Assembly (NCBI RefSeq): GCF_001741865.1
Contig: NZ_CP017147.1
Span: 2,905,001-2,969,000, forward strand
Direction: 5' to 3'
Origin: Bosea vaviloviae
GTDB lineage: Bacteria; Pseudomonadota; Alphaproteobacteria; Rhizobiales; Beijerinckiaceae
Length of the DNA: 64,000 nt
Part shown: piece after piece, positions 49,050-56,665 of the stretch
How the letters are laid out: the number at the start of each line of letters is the position of its first letter
Numbering within the stretch: the stretch's first letter is position 1
Position numbers and translations under genes: made by a program
Notes under the pieces: generated by a model
What the model saw: only the letters and a program-made list of their open reading frames with translations
The model's database searches: none
Told to the model about the DNA's origin: nothing

Positions 49050-50678
49050 TCAGCCGGTTCGCCGCCGGGGCATCGCGGCGGCCTGATCGGTCCGGTCTTC
49101 GATCAGGCTGATCAGGTACTGCGCTGCGCCTTCACCGCCCGAAGCGGGAAGATGCCGGATTGCCGCGACACGCTCGCCATTGCCGGGCGTCGTTATCGTC
49201 CGGATCGCGACCGCGGCGGCCTTGACGGGCGGGGCCTTGCTGGCGCCCTCGATCGCCTCGGCGGTCTCCTCGCCGAAGACATCGCGTGCCGTTCGTCCGA
49301 CAATGGCGGCGCGCGGCAGGCCGAACAGGGTTTCCGCGGCCCGGTTGACGAGCAGATAGCGATGGCTGAGCGCGTCCTTGGCCAGGATGGCCTCGTGCAC
49401 ATTCTCGACGATCGTTCCCAACAAGCGCTCCATGCGCTCCAGCGTCTGCTGCAGCTGCTGCTGTTTGGTGAAGTCCTCATGGGTCGCGACCCAGCCGCCA
49501 TCGGGTGTCGGCTGCTCGAACACGCGGATCCTGCGGCCGTCTTTCAAATCGACATGGCTTACCGACGGTTGGCCGAGTGCGATCCGGGTCAGGATCGTTT
49601 TGACGTAAGTTTTGGTGTCTCCGGAAAACAGGCCGGATTCGGCGCGGTATCGCAATATGTCGCGAAGATTGCAGCTCGAAGCCATGATCTCTTTCGGCAG
49701 ATTATACATCTTCCGGTAGGATTCGTTCATGAGAATGACGTTCGCGTGCACATCAAGCATGATCAGGCCCTGGGCCATATTATTGATCGCCGCGATGAGA
49801 TGGACCTTGTTCTCTTCGAGGTGATCGCGTTCCCGCGAAGTCGCCAGTTCGCTCTTCTGGAGCTCGCGGTTTCGCTCGGTCGTGCTCTGCAGTTGCTGGA
49901 CAGCCAAGGCGAGTTTGCCGATTTCATCCTTTCTGGTGGCGTGCGGGATCGACGCCAGAATCTTGCCGGAGGCGATGCTGTCGGTTGCCGATGTGATGGC
50001 GAGCAGTGGCTCGATCACCGAGGCCTTGAACAGAGAGGCCGTCAGCCAGGTCAGGGCGATGGCGCCGATGCCGAGGATCATCAGCAATATGGTCGTGAAC
50101 TCGACCTGCTCTCCCAGCTTGGCGTTGGCGTGGGCGCGCTTGAAGTAGACCGTCGCGAGAGCCGCGAGATCCTCGTTGAGTGCGATGCGCACCTTGCGGT
50201 TCGCGTCGTTGTCTCCCCATTCGCGGCCCGCAGCCTGGCTGATGACGTTCGCGCGCCGCACGAGCTCTGCGCGGAAACGGATAAACTCGGAGACACGGGT
50301 CTTGAAGGCCGCGAAGAGTTCCGTGTCGTCATCGCGAACGATCTGCTGCCATTGATCCATGACCTCGGCCAATTCGCGGTTTCGCCGCAGGAGTGCGTCG
50401 CCATAGCGTTTCACAGTCGCCATATCGCTCGACATGTAGATGCCGCGCGATTCCATGACGACGGCGAAGATCAGGCCGTTGACCTTTTCGACGTTGGTGG
50501 CAGCCTGCGACGAGACGTCAAGTTGCCTGTGATAGGCGGATTGTTCGCGGACCGAATAAACGGAAAGCGCGACCAGCATCAAAATCAGGATTAATAAACC
50601 GGCAAAGGCAGCATAAAATTTTACCTTAATACTGGTTTCATGCAGGCTGTATGGTAGTTTATGCGTTAATGCAGCCAT
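49050..50678 (-). CDS. Membrane sensor with 4-helix-bundle, HAMP and two PAS domains, no output domain
   Basis: The 542-residue protein has a first membrane helix (KFYAAFAGLLILILMLVALSVYSV), a periplasmic four-helix-bundle sensor (about 45-190) and a second helix (FTTILLMILGIGAIALTWLTASL). These are followed by a HAMP linker (VIEPLLAITSATDSIASGKILASIPHATRKDEIGKLALAVQQLQ), a first PAS (AAINNMAQGLIMLDVHANVILMNESYRKMYNLP) and a second PAS (VENVHEAILAKDALSHRYLLVNRAAETLFGLPRAAIVGRTARDVFG). It stops there: no histidine kinase, GGDEF, EAL or MCP domain follows, nor does the 186-bp downstream gap encode one. It may be truncated or act through a partner. Confidence 0.85.
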   Translation of the reverse strand: MAALTHKLPYSLHETSIKVKFYAAFAGLLILILMLVALSVYSVREQSAYHRQLDVSSQAATNVEKVNGLIFAVVMESRGIYMSSDMATVKRYGDALLRRNRELAEVMDQWQQIVRDDDTELFAAFKTRVSEFIRFRAELVRRANVISQAAGREWGDNDANRKVRIALNEDLAALATVYFKRAHANAKLGEQVEFTTILLMILGIGAIALTWLTASLFKASVIEPLLAITSATDSIASGKILASIPHATRKDEIGKLALAVQQLQSTTERNRELQKSELATSRERDHLEENKVHLIAAINNMAQGLIMLDVHANVILMNESYRKMYNLPKEIMASSCNLRDILRYRAESGLFSGDTKTYVKTILTRIALGQPSVSHVDLKDGRRIRVFEQPTPDGGWVATHEDFTKQQQLQQTLERMERLLGTIVENVHEAILAKDALSHRYLLVNRAAETLFGLPRAAIVGRTARDVFGEETAEAIEGASKAPPVKAAAVAIRTITTPGNGERVAAIRHLPASGGEGAAQYLISLIEDRTDQAAAMPRRRTG

Positions 50679-50839
50679 TAAATCTGCCTTTTGCCACCCC
50701 TAATTCGAGGTTTGTAGCGTAGAGTATTGAATTTTTCTTTCGCTTCAACGTTTTGAGGTTTGTGCGATTGAGCGCCTTCCGAGCTGGACCTTGAGCTTAA
50801 AAAACGTGACTCCGGTCGGTTTCCATCGCGGCGGAATAA

Positions 50840-50876
50840 CCTTGCATTTCAGGAATTCATATCCGTAAATGCAAGG
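50840..50876. promoter_or_regulatory. Inverted repeat enclosing the ribosome-binding region of the AAA/DUF4143 gene
   Basis: CCTTGCATTT (50840-50849) and AAATGCAAGG (50867-50876) are a perfect 10-bp inverted repeat. The right arm ends directly before the ATG at 50877, so an mRNA hairpin would hide AAGG; it could equally be an autorepressor site. Confidence 0.55.
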
Positions 50877-52040
50877 ATGATCGCGCGCAGAATTTTTCCT
50901 GAGTTGGTCGAATTGATCGATAGCTATCCGGCGGTGGCTCTTCTGGGACCGCGCCAGGTCGGAAAGACCACGTTGGCTCACGCGATCGCGGATCAGCGGC
51001 CGTCGAATTACCTCGACCTCGAATCCGAGGCCGATCGAGCGAAACTGTCGGAGCCAGAGCTATATTTCGCGCAACACGATGAGAAGCTCGTTATTCTCGA
51101 CGAGGTTCATCGCTTACCTGACCTGTTTCAGAATCTGCGCGGCATCATCGATCGTAGCCGGCGAGCTGGACGTAGGACGGGCCGGTTTCTCCTGTTGGGT
51201 TCAGCCTCGATCGAACTGATGAAGCAGTCGGGAGAGAGCCTCGCGGGTCGCATCGCTTATTTGGAGCTGGGACCTTTGAACGGTCTTGAGGTTCAGGCTG
51301 ACCAGATCAATCAGCTCTGGGTGCGTGGTGGATTTCCAGACAGCTATCTCGCGTCTAGCGACAGAACCAGCGCAAGGTGGCGCCAGGATTTCATTCGGAC
51401 CTATCTTGAGCGCGACATTCCCCAGTTGGGGCCGCGGATACCAGCGGAAACGCTCAGGCGGTTCTGGACAATGCTGGCGTATCATCAGTCGGGGCTCCTC
51501 AACGCCGCCGAGTTTGCCAGATCCCTTGGTGTCGACGGTAAAACCGTCGCAGGTTACCTGGATCTCATGGTCGACCTGCTGCTCGTGAGACGGCTTGAAC
51601 CGTGGCACGCCAATTCTGGCAAGCGCCTTGTGAAATCTCCACGAGCCTATGTGCGAGACAGTGGGCTTTGCCACACGCTGCTTGGCCTTGCGACGCTTGA
51701 CGATGTTCTTGGCCACCCGGTGGCGGGGCCCAGCTGGGAAGGCTTTGTGATCGAAACTTTGATCACGGCCGCACCCTCCGGGACCCGGGCGAATTTCTAT
51801 CGGACGTCAGCAGGTGCTGAAATTGACCTCTTGCTGACACTGCCAGGCAGGCGCCCTTGGGCGATTGAGATCAAGAGGAGCCTGGCGCCCAAAGTAGAAA
51901 GAGGCTTTCATCACGCTTGTGAGGATATAGATCCCGAGCGGCGCATCGTTGTCTATCCCGGCGTCGAGCGATATCCGCTCAAGGATGGGATCGAGGCAAT
52001 GCCCCTTGCCTTGGCTGGGCGGGAAATTATGCAAACGTAA
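50877..52040 (+). CDS. AAA_14/DUF4143 ATPase
   Basis: The 387-residue protein has an N-terminal ATPase domain with Walker A GPRQVGKTT (about 24-32) and Walker B LVILDEVHRLPDLF, then FLLLGSASIELMKQSGESLAGRIAYLELGPL. A C-terminal DUF4143 domain follows, with AEIDLLLTLPGRRPWAIEIKRS, an E-x-D...E-x-K arrangement like PD-(D/E)xK nuclease folds. These proteins are common in accessory DNA and have no settled role. G+C is lower than in the surroundings and the gene is flanked by a dispersed repeat and an IS, which supports transfer. Confidence 0.9.
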   Translation: MIARRIFPELVELIDSYPAVALLGPRQVGKTTLAHAIADQRPSNYLDLESEADRAKLSEPELYFAQHDEKLVILDEVHRLPDLFQNLRGIIDRSRRAGRRTGRFLLLGSASIELMKQSGESLAGRIAYLELGPLNGLEVQADQINQLWVRGGFPDSYLASSDRTSARWRQDFIRTYLERDIPQLGPRIPAETLRRFWTMLAYHQSGLLNAAEFARSLGVDGKTVAGYLDLMVDLLLVRRLEPWHANSGKRLVKSPRAYVRDSGLCHTLLGLATLDDVLGHPVAGPSWEGFVIETLITAAPSGTRANFYRTSAGAEIDLLLTLPGRRPWAIEIKRSLAPKVERGFHHACEDIDPERRIVVYPGVERYPLKDGIEAMPLALAGREIMQT

Positions 52041-52042
52041 TG

Positions 52043-52148
52043 CTAGAGTATTTCCGCGTTCCTCCGAATCGCGGAAATGCTATAGTTCCTTGTTTTAACG
52101 CGTTTTCTTCACGCGAACCGGTGTCCGCTTCGCTCGAAAACGCTCTAG
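52043..52148. repeat. Dispersed intergenic repeat, copy next to the IS
   Basis: CTAGAGTATTTCCGCG, a stem with CGCGGAAAT, then CTTGTTTTAACGCGTTTTCT, CACGCGAACCGGTGTCCGCT and CGCTCGAAAACGCT, ending CTAG. Same family as 33535-33640 and 34102-34290. Its terminal CTAG (52145-52148) is the left target duplication of the IS. Confidence 0.92.
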
Positions 52149-53476
52149 CAGGCTGCTGCAGAAGTCTCTGGCGGGATCGTCTTGGAGATGATTCACTCTG
52201 TCTGAGGCAGATGCGGGGTCTTGCGATGCGGGGACGTGAGGATCGGTCGGATAGCCTGTTCAGCTACATCCGGCTGGAAGAGCGGGTTCCTGCGGATCAT
52301 CCGCTGCGAGCGATCCGGGCTTTGGCGGACGAGGTTCTGGCGGGTCTGAACGGTCGCTTCGAGACGCTGTATTCGCAGATGGGTCGGCCCTCGATCCCAC
52401 CGGAGATGCTGCTGCGCGCGACGCTGCTGCAGGCGTTCTTCTCGGTTCGCTCCGAGCGGATGCTGATGGAGCAGATCGACTACAATCTGCTGTTCCGGTG
52501 GTTCGTCGGGCTTGAGATGGATGCCGCGGTCTGGCACCCGACGGTGTTCACGCACAACCGCGACCGGCTTCTGGAAGCGGATGTGGCCCACGCCTTCCTG
52601 TCGGGGCTGCTGGCTTTGCGTCAGGTGAAGCAGCTCCTGTCGAGCGACCACTTCTCCGTCGATGGCACGCTGATCGATGCCTGGGCCTCGATGAAGAGCT
52701 TCCGGCGCAAGGACGGCTCGGACGAGCCGCCTGGGCCTGGCCGCAACGGCGAGCGCAACTTCCGCAAGGAAAAGCGCTCGAATGTAACCCATGCCTCGAC
52801 CACCGATCCCGATGCCCGGCTCTATCGCAAGAGCGACGGGCACGAGAGCCGGCTGTGCTTCATAGGCCATGCGCTGATGGAGAACCGCCATGGCCTCGTG
52901 GTGGACGCGACGCTGACCCACGCCACCGGCACGGCCGAGCGCGAGGCAACGCTTGCGATGCTCGACCGGCGCGAAAGCCGGCATCGGATCACGTTGGGAG
53001 CCGACAAGGCCTACGATGTCGAGGCCTTCGTGGGCGACCTGCGGGCGCGCCAGGTGACGCCGCACATCGCCATCAACGGCGCGGTGTCCAAGACCGGCAA
53101 GGTGCGCAAGACCGCCATCGACGGCCGCATCACCCGCCATCCCGGCTACGCGATCAGCCAGCGTTGCCGCAAGCGCATCGAGGAGGTCTTCGGCTGGATC
53201 AAGACCCAAGCCGGGCTGGCCAAGGTCAAGGTCCGGTCCCGGACCAAGGCCGAGGCGGTCTTCACCTTCGCAGTTGCCGCCTACAACCTCGTCCGCATCC
53301 CCAAGCTTCTAGCCCAGGCGACCGCATGAAGGGCAGCGCCAAGCGGACCAAGCCACGCTCCGGCAGCAGCATCCACCAGAAGACAAGCCGCCGACGCTTC
53401 CCAGCTGCGCCAGTCACTGCCAAAACAGCAAAGACCATCTAAACCAAGAGCCAGAACAGACTTCTTCAGCAGCCTG
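52149..53476 (+). mobile_element. Complete IS5-type insertion sequence, 1328 bp
   Basis: The element is bounded by imperfect inverted repeats (CAGGCTGCTGCAGAAGTCT at the left and, inverted, CAGGCTGCTGAAGAAGTCT at the right). It is flanked by a CTAG target duplication (52145-52148 and 53477-53480). It carries one intact DDE transposase gene. The right CTAG contains the stop codon of the neighbouring SDR gene. The intact gene and ends suggest a recent insertion. Confidence 0.92.
52226..53329 (+). CDS. IS5-family DDE transposase
   Basis: The 367-residue protein starts RGREDRSDSLFSYIRLEERVPADHPLRAIRAL with the DUF772-like N-terminal region (PPEMLLRATLLQAFFSVRSERMLMEQIDYNLLFRWFVGL). The catalytic triad is D in FSVDGTLIDAWAS, D in LGADKAYDVEAF and E in RIEEVFGWIKT. 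No stop or frameshift interrupts it. An in-frame ATG at 52211 is an alternative start. It is the only gene of the element. Confidence 0.94.
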   Translation: MRGREDRSDSLFSYIRLEERVPADHPLRAIRALADEVLAGLNGRFETLYSQMGRPSIPPEMLLRATLLQAFFSVRSERMLMEQIDYNLLFRWFVGLEMDAAVWHPTVFTHNRDRLLEADVAHAFLSGLLALRQVKQLLSSDHFSVDGTLIDAWASMKSFRRKDGSDEPPGPGRNGERNFRKEKRSNVTHASTTDPDARLYRKSDGHESRLCFIGHALMENRHGLVVDATLTHATGTAEREATLAMLDRRESRHRITLGADKAYDVEAFVGDLRARQVTPHIAINGAVSKTGKVRKTAIDGRITRHPGYAISQRCRKRIEEVFGWIKTQAGLAKVKVRSRTKAEAVFTFAVAAYNLVRIPKLLAQATA

Positions 53477-54235
53477 CTAGACCCACCCGCCATCCACGAC
53501 ATAATGCTGCGCGGTGCAGGCTGACGCTTCATCCGATGCGAGGAATATGGTGAATTTCGCCAATTCGTCCGGCGTCAGCCGGCGCTTGAGACATTGCCGC
53601 CGCATCAGCTCGGCCTCGCTCTCCGGTGTCAGCCATTTCTCGATCTGTCGCTCCGTCATGATCCAGCCGGGCGCGATGGCGTTCACGCGAATGTTGTAGG
53701 CGCCGTAATCCCGTGCCAGCGAGCGGGTGAGACCGATCACGCCGGATTTGCTGGCGGTGTAGGCGGCCATGCCGCCTTGACCCGCCATCCAGGAGGTCGA
53801 TCCGAAGTTGATGATGGCGCCGCCATTGGCGGCCTTCATGTCCGGCAGCACCGCTTGCGCCGCGAAGAACTGGTGCTTCAGATTGACCGCAATCCGATCG
53901 TCCCAATACTCCGGCGTGACCTCCTCGGTCGCATGCCGCTCATCATGGGCCGCATTGTTCACGAGGATTTCAATCGGCCCATGGAGCGCGCGCGCCTGTT
54001 CGATGCCGGCCCTCAGTGCCGGGATGTCGGTCAGGTCGACAGGCTGGAAATGCGCCGCCAATCCAGCCGCGCGCAGGTCCCGCGCCAGCGCCTCGCCGGT
54101 GTCGCGCATGATGTCGAACAGCACCACGGTGGATCCCTGCTCGGCAAATCGGCGCGAGATCGCCGCACCGATGCCTGAAGCGCCGCCTGTGACCAGAACC
54201 ACCTTGCCGGCAAGATCGCGATATAGGGCAGCCAT
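53477..54235 (-). CDS. Short-chain dehydrogenase/reductase (sugar dehydrogenase-like)
   Basis: From ATG 54235 (GGAG six bases upstream; 54238 and 54250 are alternatives) the 252-residue enzyme has the NAD site TGGASGIG (16-23), NNAA, catalytic Ser in INFGSTSWMAG and Y-x3-K in AYTASKSGV, then the ending QHYVVDGGWV. It is a classical cytoplasmic SDR. It is divergent from the thu-like transporter operon, so a polyol or sugar substrate from that pathway is likely. Its TAG stop lies inside the IS target duplication, so the coding sequence survived the insertion. Confidence 0.9.
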   Translation of the reverse strand: MAALYRDLAGKVVLVTGGASGIGAAISRRFAEQGSTVVLFDIMRDTGEALARDLRAAGLAAHFQPVDLTDIPALRAGIEQARALHGPIEILVNNAAHDERHATEEVTPEYWDDRIAVNLKHQFFAAQAVLPDMKAANGGAIINFGSTSWMAGQGGMAAYTASKSGVIGLTRSLARDYGAYNIRVNAIAPGWIMTERQIEKWLTPESEAELMRRQCLKRRLTPDELAKFTIFLASDEASACTAQHYVVDGGWV

Positions 54236-54360
54236 CATCAACTCCGACATGCATTGGCGCTGACCGCGCGGCCCGGTTCCGCCGTGAACGGCCAGTCAGT
54301 TGCAAAACGAACGAAAGCATTCGGCGAGCGGTCATGCAACGCATTTTCTGAGTTGCGTAC

Positions 54361-54373
54361 CTCAAAATTTGAG
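54361..54373. promoter_or_regulatory. Palindromic candidate operator before the thu-like operon
   Basis: CTCAAAATTTGAG is a perfect 6-bp inverted repeat around one base, 45 bases before the binding-protein ATG and in the divergent gap with the SDR gene. It is a reasonable site for the LacI-family regulator encoded at the end of the operon. Confidence 0.45.
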
Positions 54374-54418
54374 TTAGGTTGGCGTCAACCCGCAGACAGA
54401 CGGGACTGGGAGGATGCG

Positions 54419-55678
54419 ATGCGATTTCTCACGAGGCTGGCGCTCGCCGCCGCAGGATTGACCTTGGCCGCCGGCGCAGCCGCCGCGCAGACCACCGTCC
54501 GCTGGCTCCATGTCGAGCAGAACCCCGCCCAGGTAAAAGTCTGGGAGGAGGTCGCCCGGCGCTTCGAGGCCAAGAATGCCGGCGTCAAGGTCGAGATGCA
54601 GTTTCTGGAGAACGAAGCCTACAAGGCCAAGCTCCCGACCCTGCTGCAGTCGCGGGACCGGCCGCACATCCTCTATTCCTGGGCCGGCGGCGTGCTCAAG
54701 GCGCAGGTCGATGCAGGCGTGCTGGAGGACATCACGAAGAGCGTCGGCGCCTACAAGGACAATCTGTCGGCGGGCGCGGTCGAGGCCTTCACGGTTGACG
54801 GCAAACTCTACGGTCTGCCCCACAACGTCTCGCAGGTCGGGTTCATGTACAATAAGGACCTCTTCGCGAAGGCCAATCTCGACGGCGGCGCGATCAAGAC
54901 CTGGGACGACCTCCTGGCCGCGGTGAAGACGCTCAAGGCTGCCGGTGTCACGCCGATCGCCGTCGGCGGGCAGGACAAGTGGCCGCTGCATTTCTACTGG
55001 ACGCATCTCGCCGTCCGGCTCGGCGGCAAGCCGGCTTTCGAGGCCGCGCTCAAGGGCCAGAATGGCGGTTTTGAGGGCGAGACCTTCCAGAAGGCAGGCG
55101 AGCTGATGAAGCAGCTCGTCGATCTCGAACCGTTCCAGAACGGCTTCCTCGGTTTCAAGAACCAGCAGGCGCTCGGCTTCTTCGGCGACGGCAAGGCCGC
55201 GATGAATCTCGCGATCTCGCATCAATCCACGACGCAGCGAGCCCTGGCCGCCGACAAGAAGGGCATCGCCGAGGACAGGTTGGGCTGGTTTGACTTCCCC
55301 GTGCCCGCCGGTGCCAAGGGCCGGCCGTCCGACACGCTTGGCGGCGTCAATGGCTGGATCATCACCAAGGGCGCGCCGAAGGAGGCCGTCGAATTCGTCA
55401 AGTTCTTCATCTCGGACGAGGTCCAGCGCGAGCTCGCCAAGCAGAACTTCATCATCCCGACCTTCAAGGGGGCGGAAGCGGCCCTGAGCGCCGCCTTCAT
55501 GCAGAACGTGGCCAGGAACATCGCCGCGTCCCAATACCACCAGAACTTCTACGATCAGGATCTCGGCCCCTCGGTCGGCCGAGTGGTGAATGACGCGACG
55601 GCGGAGATCGCCGGCGGCTCGATGACGCCGAAACAGGCCGCCAAGGCGATCCAGGACGCCTTCAAGCAAGGCAATTGA
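54419..55678 (+). CDS. Extracellular sugar-binding protein of a CUT1 ABC transporter
   Basis: The 419-residue protein has a signal peptide (MRFLTRLALAAAGLTLAAGAAAAQ) and a family-1 solute-binding fold: VRWLHVEQNPAQVKVWEEVARRFEAKNAGVKVEMQFLENEAYKAKLPTLLQSRDRPHILYSWAGG, LYGLPHNVSQVGFMYNKDLF and GKAAMNLAISHQS. GGGAGGATGCG precedes the ATG. It delivers an oligosaccharide or sugar to the two permeases downstream. A perfect 17-bp duplication at its 3' end repeats the stop codon. Confidence 0.92.
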   Translation: MRFLTRLALAAAGLTLAAGAAAAQTTVRWLHVEQNPAQVKVWEEVARRFEAKNAGVKVEMQFLENEAYKAKLPTLLQSRDRPHILYSWAGGVLKAQVDAGVLEDITKSVGAYKDNLSAGAVEAFTVDGKLYGLPHNVSQVGFMYNKDLFAKANLDGGAIKTWDDLLAAVKTLKAAGVTPIAVGGQDKWPLHFYWTHLAVRLGGKPAFEAALKGQNGGFEGETFQKAGELMKQLVDLEPFQNGFLGFKNQQALGFFGDGKAAMNLAISHQSTTQRALAADKKGIAEDRLGWFDFPVPAGAKGRPSDTLGGVNGWIITKGAPKEAVEFVKFFISDEVQRELAKQNFIIPTFKGAEAALSAAFMQNVARNIAASQYHQNFYDQDLGPSVGRVVNDATAEIAGGSMTPKQAAKAIQDAFKQGN

Positions 55679-55696
55679 GCAAGCAAGGCAATTGAG
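55663..55696. repeat. Perfect 17-bp tandem duplication spanning a stop codon
   Basis: CAAGCAAGGCAATTGAG occurs twice head-to-tail. The first copy contains the last codons and TGA of the binding-protein gene; the second lies just after it. It contains CAAG. Confidence 0.97.
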
Positions 55697-55732
55697 ATCT
55701 GCCCCGGGCGCGTCAACCTGCGAGCGACACCG

Positions 55733-56665
55733 ATGTCTCATTACAGCGGAGCAGCCGTCATGAGCGGCAAGCCTGCAGCCTCCGGTGCTCGCCGGAGAGC
55801 GGCGAGCGACGGGCGCCTCGCCTCGCTCCTGCTGTTCCTGCCGCCGGCACTGCTGCTGTTCACCGTGTTCGTGGTGCTGCCGATTGGCGAGGCAGCCTGG
55901 TATTCCGGATTCAACTGGAACGGGTTTGGCAGCCCGACGCGCTGGATCGGCTTCGACAATTACCGCTTCGTCTTCGATTCGCGCGGCTTCGGCACGGCGT
56001 TTCGCAACAACCTGCTGATCATCGCGGTGTCGCTGGTGATCCAGCTGCCTCTGGCCCTGACGCTGGCTCTCATGCTCGCCGACAAGTTTCGCGGCTCGGT
56101 GGCGCTGCGAATGCTGTTCTTCCTGCCCTATGTGCTGGCCGAGGTCGCGACCGGCCTGATCTTCAGCTTCATCTATGACGGCAATTATGGGCTTCTCGCA
56201 TCCATCTACAGGACGTTCGGGGCCGAGGCGCCGCATCTGCTCGCCAGCACGCAGACCTCGATGCTGGCCATCCTGGTCGTCGTCGTCTGGAAGTATTTCG
56301 GCTTCCACATGATGCTGTTCATCGCCGCGCTGCAGGGCATGGACCGAAATCTGGTCGAGGCGGCGCGGATCGACGGCGCCTCGCGCTGGCAGGTGCTGCG
56401 CTATGTGGTGATCCCGCTGCTTTACCCGACGATCCGCCTCTCGGTGTTCTTCGCCGTCGTCGGCTCACTGCAGCTCTTCGACCTCGTGATGCCGCTGACC
56501 CGGGGCGGGCCGGCCGACTCCTCCAACACGATGGTCAGTTTCCTTTACATCCACGGTGTCTCGCGCATGCGCGTCGGCTATGGCAGCGCCATCGGCGTGA
56601 TCCTGTTCGTGATCTGCGTCACCTTCGCCATCACCTATAAACGCTGGTTCATGCGCGATGAATGA
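55733..56665 (+). CDS. Sugar ABC transporter permease (MalF/UgpA type)
   Basis: The 310-residue membrane protein has six main helices starting at LASLLLFLPPALLLFTVFVVLPIGEAAWYSG. It carries the cytoplasmic EAA loop LVEAARIDGASRWQVLRYVVIPLLYPTIRLS, which contacts the ATPase. An in-frame ATG at 55760 is an alternative start. It overlaps the second permease by 8 bp. No ATPase gene accompanies the pair here, so a shared ATPase encoded elsewhere must power it. Confidence 0.92.
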   Translation: MSHYSGAAVMSGKPAASGARRRAASDGRLASLLLFLPPALLLFTVFVVLPIGEAAWYSGFNWNGFGSPTRWIGFDNYRFVFDSRGFGTAFRNNLLIIAVSLVIQLPLALTLALMLADKFRGSVALRMLFFLPYVLAEVATGLIFSFIYDGNYGLLASIYRTFGAEAPHLLASTQTSMLAILVVVVWKYFGFHMMLFIAALQGMDRNLVEAARIDGASRWQVLRYVVIPLLYPTIRLSVFFAVVGSLQLFDLVMPLTRGGPADSSNTMVSFLYIHGVSRMRVGYGSAIGVILFVICVTFAITYKRWFMRDE

